DNA from: Edaphochlamys debaryana
Taxonomy: Eukaryota; Chlorophyta; Chlorophyceae; Chlamydomonadales
Reading direction: 5' to 3'
Length of the DNA: 64,000 bases
Assembly (NCBI GenBank): GCA_016858145.1
Contig: JAEHOE010000104.1
Location: 186,001-250,000, forward strand
The notes beneath the pieces are model-generated. The model did not search any database. It was not told the DNA's origin and worked only from the letters and a program-made list of their open reading frames with translations. This document shows positions 1-11,000 of this stretch, piece by piece; positions within the stretch are counted from its first letter, which is position 1; the number at the start of each line of letters is the position of its first letter. A program made the translations under genes and the position numbers.

Positions 1-136
1 CTGGGTGGCGGGGGACAGGAGGGGGGATAAGGGGAGGAAGGGGCAAGGGCTGTCGTGACGACATGAACCTTCCTTGCTTCTGATCCTTCTTTCGTCCCCT
101 CTCCCCTCACCCCCCCAAACCCCGCCTCCCCCGCAG

Positions 137-3100
137 GCCGAGGCCAGCGGCATCCGCCTGGTCCTGGCGCTGGGTAACCTGTGGCCACAGATCCTGGGGC
201 CCGAGATCTTCCTCCGCGCCGCAAGCACCGAGAGCCTGGGTGAGCTGCCTGGGTGGGGGGAATCCGGGGGTGAGGGAGTTAGGTGGGTGAGGATTTCGGA
301 AGGGAGATTTCGGAAGGGAGATCCCTCTGACGCGTGCCGGGTTGAGGGGGGAAGCGGCGCTTACCGCGGGAAGCTTGGCGCTGCCCTCACCGCTCCCTGG
401 CTATTTGTACTGCAGAGGGCAAGACCGTGTACGACTTCTACGCCAGTGCTGGCGCACGGCAGCAGTACAAGTCCCACATCGCCGCGGTCACCGGCCGAGT
501 CAACACCCTTACCGGCAAGAAGTACAGGTGCGTACGGCAGTGTACGGCATGGGGGATTATTGCAGAAACGAACCCTGGCTGAAACGAACGGGTGAAACAG
601 CCCACCGGAGGCTGTCCGATTCGCGGGTTTGAGACTGGGCCTCAGACCTGCCCTCCCCCTTGGTCCCCCATCTCCACCACAATGAGACCTCCGCCCTCCT
701 GACTTGGACCTTCCCGCAGTGAGAATCCTGCGCGCCACGTTTTTGGCTTGGGCCATTTTCAGTTTCACTGATACGACCTCGCCCCCTTACCCCACCCCCT
801 TGGCCCCCCGCAGTGACACCCCCGCCATCATGGGTTGGGACGTCATGAACGAGCCCCGCTGCCCGGGTGAGGGGGAGGAGGCAAAGGAAGCAGAGACGGA
901 CGGACGTTCAGAACGGACTGGAGCATGGCCCCTTTCTGCTGCTCCGTGTTCTCGAACAACGCCCCTCACCCGCGACCCAGTGCTCGTATCTCGCTCCTCC
1001 CTGACGCTCGTCACCGACTCTGGACCCACCGTCGTGACCACTGACTGCTCTTATTCCTACCCCCAACCCCCAACCCCCCAGGCTGCGACAGTGCCGAGCA
1101 GCGCGCCACCTACCGGGGCTGGCAGCAGGAGCTGGCGGCCTACACGCGGCAGCAGGCTCCGCAGCAGGTGTGTGTGGGTCCTCGGTGGGGTGCTTGGCAT
1201 GACGCCACTGGAGTGTGCCCTCAGGTCCCCATCCCAACCCCAACTTCCCTTCCACTTCGCTCTCTCCCTCCCGCACAGCTCGTTGCCATGGGCACGGAGG
1301 GCTTCTTCGGCGCTGGAGAGTACGAGATGCACAACCCGGGTGAGCTGATCCCTCGCCTCGGTTCGCCGAAGGCCCCGGACCAGGGCATGCCGAGAGGCCT
1401 GGGGCAGTCGGCAACCTAGCCGTTGCCATCTAACCTTGTTCTGCCCGGCGCTTCAGCCTCCCGATAGCAGATCCCTGTGCCCTGCCCGTCGGTGCCCTCA
1501 CGCGCCCTGCCTACCTGCCCCCGTCCCCACCTCCCCCAGGCGCCGGCGCCTCCTGCGAGGGCGAGGACTGGGTGGAGACCACTGCCCTGGCCGAGCTGGA
1601 CGTGGGTATCCTGCACACCTACTGGCGGCAGACGGAGGTGGGAGGGAGGAGGGTTAGAAAGGGGGTGGAGGGTAGCGGGGGCCTGGCGCACGGGAAAGGG
1701 GATGCGTCCAGCCCAAACTTTGTAGGGGAGGGCAGGGACAGCTGGGTCCTGGCGGACGGGAAAGGGAGAAACGCTCAGGGTCGTGCTCTGCCTTGCCTGC
1801 GTGCCACAACACCGCTCGCTTTGGTCAGTCCGAGCCTTTGTACCTCATACCTCAGCTTTACCCCCTCCCCTCCCCTCCCCTCCCCTTCCCTCCACCCCAC
1901 CCCTCCAGGGCGTTCCCTCGTCCGGCTGGGCGCGCATGACCTTCGAGCAGTACCTGCCGTACTACCTGTCGTACACCGCACTGCACGTGGACATCGCGTC
2001 GGTCATGGGAAAGCCTCTGCTGCAGGAGGAGTTCAACATCATCGAGGGGTGAGCGGGCGGTGGGGTGCATCGCGCAACGGCAGCTTTGAGCCAGTCCCTT
2101 TGGCTTTGGTGCTCGAACGCAGTCCCTGAGCTCTCTTGCTGGGTCCCACAGCATCGAGCCGTGTCCCTCGTACTCCTACCCCGTCCCAACCCTCCCCCAT
2201 GCGTCCTCTTACTGACCCCTTACCCCCGCCGCTCCGCTGCAGGCGCTTCACCCAGGCCCAGCGGCGGCAGCTCTTCGCCGCCGCCCTGGCGCAGGTGGTG
2301 ACGGTGGCGGAGGCGGGGGGGCCGCTGATGGGCGGCATGTGGTGGAGCGGGGCCATGCAGGTGGGTGGGTGGCGGGTGGGGTGCGTGGGGACTCCCCTCA
2401 GGGGAGGGGAGGGGATGAGGAAGAGGACAGTGCTGTGAAAGAGAGGAGGGGAGGGGTGTGTGGGGTACCGGACTGTGTTGATGGAGAGAGGAGGGTGGGT
2501 TTGAACCTGGGGTGGGGGGTTGATCTGCGGGCTTGGACAGAGTTGGGGACCAGAGAAGCCGCTACTACGGAGCGCAGGGTTCCTGTGCTTCCCTTGTCAT
2601 TCCCCGGGGGGCATGCCACCATCCAGCCTTCCACGGCTCCAGCCCACCTTTCAACGTAGAAGCCCTTTTACTATCCCAATGTACCCCAGCCCGCCTCTGT
2701 ATGAAGGCCGTTCCCCCTACCTTGTCCTGGTCCCACCCCAGGGCGTGAACAACGATGGTTACAACGTCTTCTTCGACCAGCCCTTCACCCCCCTGCCCGC
2801 ACTGGGACGCTCCACGCTCGCCTCCGGCCCCGTGCCCGGCATCGCCCCGCTCCTGCCCTTCGCGGGCCTTCCGCCCAACGCAACCGCCACAACCGACACC
2901 ATCGCCACGTCAGCTGGAGCCACTGTCGTACCCGCGGTGACGTCAGCGCCTCCGTCAGCGCCGCCGCCGCCGGTGGCAGCGTTCCAGCAGCTGGCGGACC
3001 ACAGCGGCGATTCCAGCAGCGGATCTGGATCTGGATCTGGATCTGGATCTGGATCTGGATCTGGATCTGGTAGCGGATCGGGTTCGGAGTCGTCGAAGCG

Positions 3101-3615
3101 TCGCAGCCTGCTCGCCGTGGGCCGCAAGGGGCTGCGGGCCAGCGGCGACGCCATGCCTGTGACGACGTCGGCGGCAACGGCGGCGGCAGCTGAGGCGGCG
3201 GCGGTTCGCAGCGGACGCGGGCTCAAGCAGATTGAGGTACTGGACCCCTTTCGCAGGTGAGGCTTTCCGGGGCCTTACGTGGCACTGATAGCTCCCCCTC
3301 GCCTGCCCGTCGGCTTGGCCACATCAGCTCCCCGTGCGGCCTGCCTCCCGCCCCTCCTCGCGAGGATCCCTTCACAGTTCCCCCCACCCCACCCCGCTCC
3401 CGCCCCGCCTCAGGTTCGCGGCTCGCGCCGCCTGCGCCGAGGCCGCTGCCGCCCGCTGGACGCCCGTCACCCCCCACCCCCTGGGCCACCCCGCCACCTA
3501 CCTCCCCTCCGACCTGGGCTCCCGCCTCGATGCCGCGGCCAAAGATGACGCATCCATCCTCGCAATCATCCAGCAGGCCGCGGCCCGGCTCAACCAGATC
3601 AACGACGGGCTGTAA
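137..3615 (+). CDS. GH5-type endo-beta-1,4-mannanase, 5' truncated
   Basis: Predicted secreted glycoside hydrolase of clan GH-A, GH5_7-like, cleaving beta-1,4-mannan. Ten exons lie in the window and give 495 residues plus stop: 137-239, 416-527, 814-866, 1082-1167, 1279-1339, 1540-1637, 1909-2048, 2243-2360, 2742-3256, 3414-3615. All phases agree. The start lies upstream of the window. IMGWDVMNEPRC (exon 3) carries the Asn-Glu-Pro signature; its Glu (851-853) is the expected acid/base. LLQEEFN (exon 7) supplies the expected nucleophile, the Glu before Phe (2029-2031). Supporting signatures are VAMGTEGFF, ILHTYW and MWWSGAM. After the barrel comes about 170 residues of low complexity, including a (Gly-Ser)n stretch, and then a short helical tail. 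The family and catalytic residues are well supported; substrate preference is inferred from the family. The stop codon itself overlaps a TGTAA. Confidence 0.85.
3021..3070 (+). repeat. GGATCT hexamer tandem repeat in coding sequence
   Basis: About eight copies of GGATCT inside the ninth listed mannanase exon encode an alternating Gly-Ser linker. Since the unit is six bases, copy-number change keeps the frame. Confidence 0.9.
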
Positions 3616-5555
3616 GCAGAGCAGCCGCACATCAAACAGGAGGAAAGTAGTTCCGTTGCACGCACTTGGCTGGTGAGCCGGGGCTAGCTTGAGCCCCTAC
3701 GGGCAAGGCGATGCCTGCCAGCCTGGAATGCGGTGATGATGGGTATTCTTTTGGGGTTGGAGGGGCGCGTGTGATGAGGGATTTGTAACCTGGCGCTGGA
3801 GATACGCACTGCAGGTGCGGGGGCAGTGGGGTCCGTCGCGTCTTAACGGTATGAGATGTCCTGTGGGGCGGGCGCCAGAGGGCTGCATTGCGTGCGATGT
3901 GTGGCTGGTGGGTCGTGCGCCTCCGTACGTACGGCGTGCTGCATGACATGTCAATGCTGCATGCACGTTGGGCAGGGGATCTGAGATCTGACGAGATGCA
4001 TGCGAGCAAAGAATGCATGCGAGCTTGCCGACAATAAATGTGAGCGCAGGTTGCAGGCTGTGAGGTATTACGTTTGTTCGTGAGTGTGGATTGTAGAGTA
4101 TGGTCAGATTTGGTCATGTCTCTGCTCGAAGACTGTGTCACTAGGCGCGTGGCGCATACAGGTATGAAGTGTGTCGGGGCAGCGGTGTAGCTGTAGTTCA
4201 GTTGTAGATCATCAGCGGGATGCTCCGGTTCGCAATGTATATGGGTTGAAGCAGAGAGGTGCGGCTGCTGGGTACTGATTAGCCGTCGCTTTGCAGGGTT
4301 TCGTACGGCGTTGACTGCTGCCCTCAACGGGCAGGTTGGATACATGTTACCACATTGTAAGATTTTCGTCGTGACTGTATCTTTCAATCTCCCGCAGTCC
4401 AGTTTCCACGGCATCAGTCTGCCACCACCCCGCACTTCAGTCCTGTATCCCGGCGCCACGCCAAGCAAAGGGCACTGCGCCCGCTGTGCCAAGGCATCAT
4501 GGCGAGGGTGTACCAGCCACACCCTTCACCAGTGCCGGAATGCATGACATCCAATGCGGCAAGCCGCACGGCTCCCGGGTCCCGGCATGCGCGGTGTCGG
4601 CCACGCCAGCTAGCTCCAAGGGGAAGCGTACCACGCCATGTGGTGTGACACCACCCAGCAGCCGCCCGCCGCCACGGCCGCCAGTCCCATGCATGACGCC
4701 ATCTGCCGCTCCGCCCCGCTCCACCACCTACCTCGGCGGTTCTCTTGCCTCACTGACACGGCCGGAGAGTGTGTGGTCCTGTCTGGTGTTGCGAACCCAC
4801 CAGGCGGGCTGTGCCCCATCCAGGCTGTCGGTCGCCCCGGGGCCCGGTCCCCGACCCCCAGCTACCCGCCTGCACGGCGGTCCATCGACAGCAGGGAGCA
4901 CTTCAAGACGAAATCGTGCTAACAGAGCGGCGGTAAGGTTTATCCAGACAACCGGAAGCCACCAGCGGCAGCTCAAGACTGAGCACCAGCCAGGATGGTG
5001 CCATGGTGGTCATGCCGACCGCGTCCGTTGCAGCGGCACGCGTTGTTTTACAGGACGATGGGGGAGAACGCGGGCAATGGGCGAGACACAGCGGAACCGT
5101 TCGCGGGCGCAGAGCCGTGGCCATCGAGTATTGCTAGGCGATGGGACACGCTTGCACGCACAGTGTAGAGGGGAAGGAGGCCTGGCCTTGCGCTCCGCGG
5201 AGGTGCGGGGGGCGGAGGATGGTCTGGGGGCGAAACACAGGTCCACGCCACAGGTCCAGGTCCTTGCGACAAAGTATTGCAACTACTGCTGTTCTTACTG
5301 ATCTGGCTGCATAGACATAGGTTACAATAGTCGAGTCGCTTCATAGGCCTGACCTTGCGAGTTTGGACAAAAAGGCGCGCAACAAGCGACCTCGCTGAAA
5401 CTTGACGGACTTGGCTCGTCTTCATCGTATCAGACATATAGATGCATGTAGGTGAACAAATGCATCCACCCTCGGGCTCGGGGCGGAACTTGGTGCCATC
5501 GCGGGAATTCCACATCGGGAGCACTTGCTGTCAGGGAACCTTCGACATGGTGAGT
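3616..5555. other. mannanase 3' UTR and intergenic sequence
   Basis: No exon with a recognisable product or a consistent splice chain was found. Base composition drops relative to the coding DNA around 3700-4300, where short T/G-rich stretches and repeated GCATG motifs occur. Long open frames here (for example 3632-4522 on the minus strand) have no conserved motif and look fortuitous. Confidence 0.5.
3784..3788 (+). promoter_or_regulatory. candidate polyadenylation signal TGTAA
   Basis: TGTAA is the usual poly(A) signal of chlamydomonadalean algae. This copy lies about 170 bp after the mannanase stop. Another copy lies at 4356-4360, so the exact 3' end is uncertain. Confidence 0.3.
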
Positions 5556-5855
5556 GGGGCTCGGGGCTCGGGGCTCGGGCTCGGGGCTCGGGGCTCGGGG
5601 CTCGGGGCTCGGGGCTCGGGGCTCGGGGCTCGGGGCTCGGGGCTCGGGGCTCGGGGCTCGGGGCTCGGGGCTCGGGGCTCGGGGCTCGGGGCTCGGGGCT
5701 CGGGGCTCGGGGCTCGGGGCTCGGGGCTCGGGGCTCGGGGCTCGGGGCTCGGGGCTCGGGGCTCGGGGCTCGGGGCTCGGGGCTCGGGGCTCGGGGCTCG
5801 GGGCTCGGGGCTCGGGGCTCGGGGCTCGGGGCTCGGGGCTCGGGGCTCGGGGCTC
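5556..5855. repeat. 7-bp tandem repeat (GGGGCTC), about 43 copies
   Basis: An almost perfect array of GGGGCTC runs for about 300 bp, with one copy lacking a G near 5576 and a final GGGGCTCGAGG edge. Since seven is not a multiple of three, each frame reads the same heptapeptide, GLGARGS on the plus strand and RAPSPEP on the minus. The open frames over the array are therefore a by-product. Runs of four G separated by three bases are classic G-quadruplex-forming sequence, with a C-rich partner strand. Single similar units (GGGCTCGGGG) occur just upstream near 5472. Confidence 0.97.
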
Positions 5856-8000
5856 GAGGCCTTTTGTCCTGGGGGCTGGAGCTGTCTTCCCTAGGGCCCA
5901 TGCACCCCTGGGAAGCTGTGTACGTCCTGTGTGCCGGGGAACTCAGCTGACTCAGAGGGCTCCACCGGAGTCCTTCTGCATCCCAGGGGGTCGGGGGTGT
6001 AGGGTCAGTCCGTCCGCCCCTCCCTCGCCTCGCCTCCCCGAAACGGCCTCTCGCTGCCGTACTAGTACGGCATGCGGCGCAGGGGACCGGCCGGGCAGCC
6101 GGGGGCCGGCGGAGGGGGTGGGGTGGGGTGCTCCCCTGGGTGTGTAGTTAGGTCCGGCACACAGCGGCTACAACAGTGAAATCGCTTTGGCTCCGCGCTC
6201 GGCGCTATGCGCTGCTTACATTATAGCGATGGATGAAGCTCATGCTGCTTAGCTAGCCCAGGGCTCGTGCGGGCCGGGGGCGGAGCGCTGGAGAACAAAG
6301 CGCACCGAGGCCCTGCCTGCGCACCGTCCGGGGGCGAGGCAGCTACCGGTATGCACGCACACGCTGCGAGGGCCAGGAAGCCAGGGGCGGAGGGCTGGAG
6401 AACAAGTTGCAACAACCTGCACTAGCCTATGGTGAACGGGGGAGCGCGTTAGCTCGGTGATAAGGCGGCTGCATGGGCTGCCGTACACTGCCGGACAGCT
6501 AGGAGGCCGACGACAGTTACCTGTCGGTGGTAAAGATGAGGGGGTACTGAGCGCTGAACACCCCAACCGGCTGGCCGTCCTCACAAGTGTGCCTCCTGCG
6601 AGCCTGGGTGCGTGTCCCCCGACAGCACATCGAGAGGCCGGTGGGCCTTAGCTAGGCATGCAGGGCTAGGCTTAAATCTTTAGGGAGGGAACTGCCAACT
6701 AGGACGGGAAGTGTCCCCGTGCAACGGCCAAGCTTGGCAACCACCCACAGACCATGGCCCCGGGCTGACAGATAGATGACCGCGCCGCATCCAGCTGTCC
6801 CTCTATCTTGACAAACCCCAGAACAGGATCCAGCAAGTCTTAAACCCCTGGGTACGTACGGAGCCCCGCATGCGAAGACCGCCGGCTGCCGCTCCGTCCC
6901 GAGGGCAGAGGGTTAGAGCGCCACCACCACCCCGCTTGCCTCCCCAACCTCCTTAGCCCCAGGTAGGAACGCGTCCGCTGCGCACGTACGCACGTACGCA
7001 CTCGCACGTCTTTCCACCCCCCCTGTCTTCAACCCCCCTCGGCCTTCCAGCACCGCTAGATGGACTGACCGAGGCCCCGGCGACCTCGCGCGACCAATCG
7101 TAGCCTTTTGGCCAGGGGTGCTTTTGGCCACCTGGTCCATGGGGTGTTCTGCGCGATCAGCTCGGTGATTCGCTCCACACGGGCGAAGGGTCAAATTGCC
7201 GCCGACGTCGTCGTAGAGCGAGGGCGAGAGCTGACGAGCGAGGGTCGACGCCTGGCGAGTGTGCCGAGCGACGGGGGCCGACGAGGCCGACAACTCGCAC
7301 GGTTATAGTCGCAATTACGGACCGGAAGACCTCCTTTTCCTGTATTTCAGTCGTGCTCAACTGTGTGGCGCGTACGTAGCGACGAAAAAAGACCACGGGG
7401 CCCCTGGCCGGGCGTCGACACCAATTGAAGTGACTCACACTTCAGCGCCGACCACCCTAGGCCGCAAGATATGCCTCAAGCGCTGCGATGCGAGCACGCC
7501 TGTGTCGCGGACATGCAGGGAACGGGACCCGGTCCTAACTGACGGGGACGTGCGAGTCGTCCCCAATGCATGTATGCATCGTTTAATGTCTGAAGAGCGC
7601 TGAGTTTAACGGGGAGCACAAGCAAGACCGTGACGGTGTTCACGCACGGAGTCCTGCATTGGCAGTCGGCCCCGTCCTGAGAATTTGCAGTACACGGGTT
7701 TCAGTGTAACTGTCCCAGCCGCAGGCTGCAAGCTCCCTCACATCTACGGAAAGACTCAAGAGGGGTATCACCTCCTTCACCTTACTTAGGACGGGCAACG
7801 GGCACGGATTTGGGTTTCATTTCATCGGCTTCGGCCTCGGCAGTCCGCAGTTCAAATACCTGCCTCTGCACTCTTCTGCGCGCTGTTCATAAGCGACTGC
7901 CCACATAAAGTTGGCAACAGCCTTGCTACTCACACGCGTCAGCAGTGGAGGCATGGCGAGGCTTCACACCCCGCCAACGTCATCGCTGGCTGCGGTAACC
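5856..8000. other. intergenic region upstream of the metalloproteinase gene
   Basis: No supported gene. A roughly 105-bp-spaced imperfect direct repeat (GGAGAACAA core) occurs at 6276-6299 and 6381-6405. CGCACGTACGCACGTACG near 6981 is a small tandem repeat. The stretch nearest 8000 should contain the promoter and 5' UTR of the next gene, but I cannot point to a TATA box or other site. Confidence 0.4.
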
Positions 8001-11000
8001 ATGTTCCGGCTTGCCCTTCTAGCTGCAGCATTGATTTCTCTGATATTCCTGGCAACTGGAGGTAGGGGCGCCCTAGTGTTTACTGGCCGTTCGGCCCATC
8101 TGTCGGGGCGGCGCATGACCGACTGATGCTCCCGCGTGCGCCGGTGTTGCGAGAGCATAGCAAGTTCTCTCGTGATCCATACGCCAAAGACAGCGTGGTG
8201 GCGGTGGTCAGCATTATCGCGCCTATTGGCCAGTCTCGCGGCGATCTTTCATTACTGGATGGGCGCACAGTTACAAGGGCGCGTTACCTTGACGGGACGT
8301 GGCTCATATGCCGCCCGCAGCCCGAAGGCTTCACGTCATGCTTGGGAGCCGACGTCGCGGGCCCTGCCCCTAACCCTCATGCGACCCTTGGCCCCCTTCC
8401 TTCCCCCGACCGCTCTTCGTGGTTGCAGGCGATGCCGCGGGTCCGTCCCCACCTTCTCCGTCGAACGGCCTGTCCAGCCTGTCCAAGCCACCCTCCCCTC
8501 GCCCTCGCCCGCCTGGCCCCCCCACGCCGCCCTCGCCTCGCCCTAAACCGCCCACGCCGCCCTCTCCCAGTCCCCGGCCTCCGAGCCCCCCCAAACCGCC
8601 CTCCCCCCGCCCTAGCCCGCCCACACCGCCCTCCCCCCGGCCCCGGCCTCCCAGCCCTCCCAAACCGCCTTCTCCCCGCCCAGCCCGCCCACACCGCCTC
8701 CCCCCCGGCCCCGGCCTCCCAGCCCTCCCAAACCGCCCTCCCCCCGCCCTAGCCCGCCCACACCGCCCTCCCCCGGCCCCGGCCTCCCACGCCGCCTTCC
8801 CCCCGCCCTCGGCCTCCCACGCCGCCTTCCCCCCCGCCCTCGGCCTCCCACGCCGCCTTCCCCCCGCCCTCGGCCCCCCACGCCGCCTTCCCCCCGCCCT
8901 CGGCCCCCCACGCCGCCGTCTCCCCGGCCTCCCAGCCCACCCAAGCCACCTGCGCCCCCCGAAACCACCCTCCCCACGCCCTCCCCCCTACCGGACGCCC
9001 TCCCCCAGCAGCCCGTCCGTCATCATCACGGTACGTGTATGGCGTTCCGCTCCAGACTCCATGCATGTGCCCGTCTATCCTATTCATAGCCGACTGACGC
9101 CGAGCCAATGCGTTTTTACCGGCGGTTACCAATGCCTTGTCCACCCGATGGCCGCTGGCCGTACGTAACCCACCGATGCTGGGTTACATATCACTAAGGC
9201 CTTGCGTCCTCTGTTTTCCAATGGCAACACCCGTTCAGGGGAACCTTATCCGCCGCGCTGAGACCTCGGCGAACGCCACGTACCTTATCCAGCGCCTGTC
9301 AGACAGGCGCATGTACCTTCTCCTGTCGGGTGCACCCGTTGACGCGTCTGGCGTGCCGTACAAGGTTGGCACAACCCTGGAGCTGGTGAGTACATACCGG
9401 TACTGATGAAGTCCAACGAATCTTGCTTTACCTGGCCTCACGCACTTGATGACTAACTTGACTGCCCTACACACAACTAAGCGGCTTATTGCTCCCCTCG
9501 CTGTCCTTTCCTTGCAGACTTGCTTCCTCTCGCAAAGCGTTCCGTTTGCATGCACCTTGACGACCAACATCCGAATTCCGTGAGTCGCGTGCTAGGTTGC
9601 ATGCGCAGTCCGCACTGGACGTGGCCGGTATGTACGTGATTAGCTTGAGCTTGGGTGGTAGGGGTAGGGGTTTTGCATGTCACGGCGGGCCCTGCTGTTT
9701 GGCGTGTCACGGTGCGCCCCTGCATGCTGCTTGCGCCGCAGGTTCCTGGCGGCTCCGGCTCCCTCGCAAAACCTCAAGATGAAGGCCACTGTGTTCCTCC
9801 TCAGCCTGGGTGGATCCTGCACCTCTGGGACGGTTTCTTCCGACTATGTTCTCAACGCGTTCTGGGGTACCAACGGCTACGCCTCTCAGATGAATAAGTG
9901 TGAGTAACAACGACGCACAAGCACGGAGGGTCCTACGAATGCAGATCACGTGGGCTAGGGCAGATAGAGGGACAAGACTGCACCGTGGCTGATCAGCCAG
10001 TGCCTAGACACGCTTGCACTGCAGACGGGGACGTGCTCTCTTTCTGTTCGTTGGGCCTAACCAACCCCCTGCGTGCCAAACACCCGCTGGCATCTGCAGG
10101 CAGCTACGGCTCAGTCGTGTACGACAGAGCATCATTCAAGGTGGGTCCGACGGGGCGGCAGAGGATGGCTGAGGGGTCAAACAGCATGGATCAAAGCTTG
10201 AGGGAGCACTACTGGAACGGTCTCAGCTCACTGTTGGATGGGAGGCAGATAGGAGGTCATCAGGGCATCATCAGGCAGCGGCCGGCAGTCTGTTCCTATC
10301 TAGCCGGCGCGCCATGACTCCCTTCTGGCAAGGGAATGGGGCACGGGGCACGGGGCAAGGAAACTCACCTACACATCCCTCCCTCCCGCGCTCCCCCATG
10401 CTCATTTACTAGGTCGTGCCTATAACACTTCCCTGCTCGGCGAGCTATGTGGGCAACTGCAGCTTGAGGGAGATTGCCAACACCGCGATGACCATCGCAA
10501 GCGCGCAAGGTACGGTACCCGCCACCCGCGCGTCGTCCCCTGCGTGCTGATGATGCTGATGCTGTTGCTTGAAGCAGACTCGCATTGTTCATTCGCGTTC
10601 ACCGGTTTTCAGTCATCACTCTTTGCCATGCGCTGCCATCAACTTCACAGGCGTCTCCACCACCGCGGACATCTTCCAGCTTTATGTCATGCCACATCTC
10701 ATGAACGACCGTCGCTGCGGCAATTGGGTTGGCTTGGCTTACCTAACTGCCAAAGATACGTACTACATGCCTGATGACTCTGTGAGTTGGGAGCTTATTT
10801 ATTTATCTCTCTAGCTAATACTCTCTCTAGCTTTTGCTGCCGGGGACGTCTCACGCGCGCGCATGACACATGCACGCGCAGGGCATTGGCTCAACCGGCA
10901 CCGTGATGCAGGAAGTTATCCACAGTAAGTAGTCAGCGCCACGCACTGCTTGCTTGATGGTCTAGACCATTTTTTGCTCGTTCAACATGCCTGCTGCCTG

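Noticed and set aside
3632..4522. 296-codon open frame on the minus strand
   Set aside because: It lies over the mannanase 3' UTR, has no motif, signal or splice context, and its composition is that of non-coding sequence.
5422..6147. Several 140-200-codon frames of RAPSPEP or GLGARGS repeats on both strands
   Set aside because: These are forced by the 7-bp tandem repeat, which is open in every frame.
6440..6500. tRNA-like D-arm sequence (GTTAGCTCGGTGATAAGGC)
   Set aside because: No matching anticodon stem or GTTCGA-type T-arm follows at the right distance.
7825..7880. T-arm-like GTTCAAATACC
   Set aside because: No acceptor stem or D-arm upstream pairs with it.
8126..8752. 208-codon plus-strand frame overlapping the first metalloproteinase intron and the proline-rich exon
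   Set aside because: It does not connect in phase to the signal peptide or catalytic exons. The part over exon 2 is a frame shadow of the Pro-rich repeats.
8370..8977. Gly-rich minus-strand frames (GRGEGGVGG)
   Set aside because: Antisense of the proline-rich exon.
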